This document shows, piece by piece, positions 13,112 through 13,562 of a stretch of 13,562 nucleotides of DNA. A model generated the notes under the pieces. It did no database searches, was not told where the DNA came from, and saw nothing but the letters and a program-made list of their open reading frames with translations. Within the stretch, counting starts at the first letter, position 1, and each line of letters opens with the position of its first letter. The position numbers and the translations under genes were made by a program. The stretch is from an uncultured Collinsella sp. (GTDB lineage: Bacteria; Actinomycetota; Coriobacteriia; Coriobacteriales; Coriobacteriaceae): positions 1 through 13,562 of the forward strand of contig CABRIB010000056.1 of the NCBI GenBank assembly GCA_902470915.1, given 5' to 3'.

Positions 13112-13515
13112 CTACGCGCGCGGAGCCGCTGTGGTATGTCGAACGATGAGCTGGCCGGGGATACGGATCGCGACGGTCTTGCCCGACGTCCCCTCCTTGG
13201 GGACCGCATGTTCAAACACCTCGCGTCCACGCTGATGCAGATCGAACCGCACGGTCGTGAGCTCGTTATGCGCGACAAAATCATCGAGCGAATCGTCGAC
13301 ACCCACCACGCTCACGTCCTCGGGCACGCGCAGGCCGCTATCGCGCAGCGCGGCGATGGCACCATTTGCCATCTGATCGTTTGCCGCATAGATCGCCGTC
13401 ATGGTGCGGTCGTGCTCGGCCAGATACCTACCGGCCTCGTAGCCGCTGTTGGCAGACCAATCTCCCTCGAGCGGCTCCACCGGCTCGATATGCCTGCGCT
13501 CGAGCGCGTCCTGCC
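13112..13515 (-). CDS. LacI/GalR-family transcriptional regulator, 3' part only
   Basis: C-terminal 133 residues of a sugar-responsive repressor. The frame is open to 13515, where the adapter begins, so the N-terminal helix-turn-helix and most of the ligand domain are missing. Visible signatures of the periplasmic-binding-protein-like domain are GDWSANSGYEAGRYL, AIYAANDQMANGAIAALRDSGLRVPEDVSVVGVDD and ELTTVRFD, followed by the usual PGQLIVRHTTA tail. The sequence before the GTG at 13480 (reading QDALERRHIEP) continues the family pattern, so that GTG is internal and not a start. It lies 129 bp upstream of the flavodiiron gene on the same strand, without a clear terminator between them. Effector and targets are unknown. 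Confidence 0.92.
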
Positions 13516-13562
13516 CTGTCTCTTATACACATCTGACGCTGCCGACGATACTCCTTGTGTAG
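13516..13562 (-). other. Illumina Nextera P5-side adapter with i5 index (artefact)
   Basis: Not genomic. 13516-13534 is the Tn5 mosaic end (CTGTCTCTTATACACATCT) and 13535-13548 completes the reverse complement of the Read 1 transposase adapter. TACTCCTT (13549-13556) is the complement of the i5 index known as S507, and GTGTAG is the start of the complement of the P5 oligo. The genomic insert ends at 13515. Confidence 0.97.

Noticed and set aside
46..13515. CRISPR array, tRNA, rRNA, complete insertion sequence or prophage genes
   Set aside because: Looked for on both strands; no regularly spaced repeats, cloverleaf, rRNA sequence, transposase or phage proteins were seen.

Overview
The window is a 13,470-bp piece of GC-rich bacterial genome (positions 46-13515) with Illumina Nextera library adapters left at both ends (1-45 and 13516-13562). 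The flanks are therefore assembly artefacts, and the gene at the right edge is cut by the library or contig end, not by biology. The gene set suggests an anaerobic, gut-type actinobacterium of the Coriobacteriia, most like Collinsella: a flavodiiron protein, an agmatine deiminase next to an APC permease, a BceAB-type exporter, a GatY-like aldolase with a DeoR regulator, and a strong GC bias at third codon positions. This placement is an inference from gene content, not a database match.

Layout, left to right. A class I DAHP synthase (+, 307-1338) has its own promoter. It faces agmatine deiminase aguA (-, 1694-2899) across a 355-bp gap filled with structured repeats. Upstream of aguA on the same strand, beyond a 285-bp GC-rich leader, is an APC-family permease (-, 3185-4624) that could be its agmatine/putrescine exchanger. 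Another repeat copy (4751-4897) separates this from a BceAB-like ABC exporter (permease 4934-7135, ATPase 7125-7910, both -). Divergent from the exporter is the most unusual gene of the window: one continuous reading frame (8059-9048) joining an N-terminal MutT-like NUDIX hydrolase to a C-terminal Vsr-type mismatch endonuclease. A sparse region with one doubtful small ORF and a large nested inverted repeat/terminator follows. Then come a GatY-type class II aldolase (-, 9752-10609), a divergent DeoR-family regulator (+, 10944-11747) and a bidirectional terminator. The window ends with a class A flavodiiron protein (-, 11822-12982) and the 3' part of a LacI-family regulator (-, 13112-13515).

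The genes are mostly independent units: aromatic amino acid synthesis, agmatine catabolism, peptide-antibiotic or lipid-cycle defence, DNA/nucleotide repair, sugar-phosphate cleavage with its regulator, and O2/NO detoxification.

Two things stand out. The first is the NUDIX-Vsr fusion, which puts nucleotide-pool cleaning and T:G mismatch incision in one polypeptide. The second is a family of intergenic elements (1340-1487, 4751-4897, and a diverged inverted copy at 1595-1680) whose stems change in a compensatory way while short unpaired or core sequences stay fixed. A separate set of three hairpins shares a loop ending in GTCCC.
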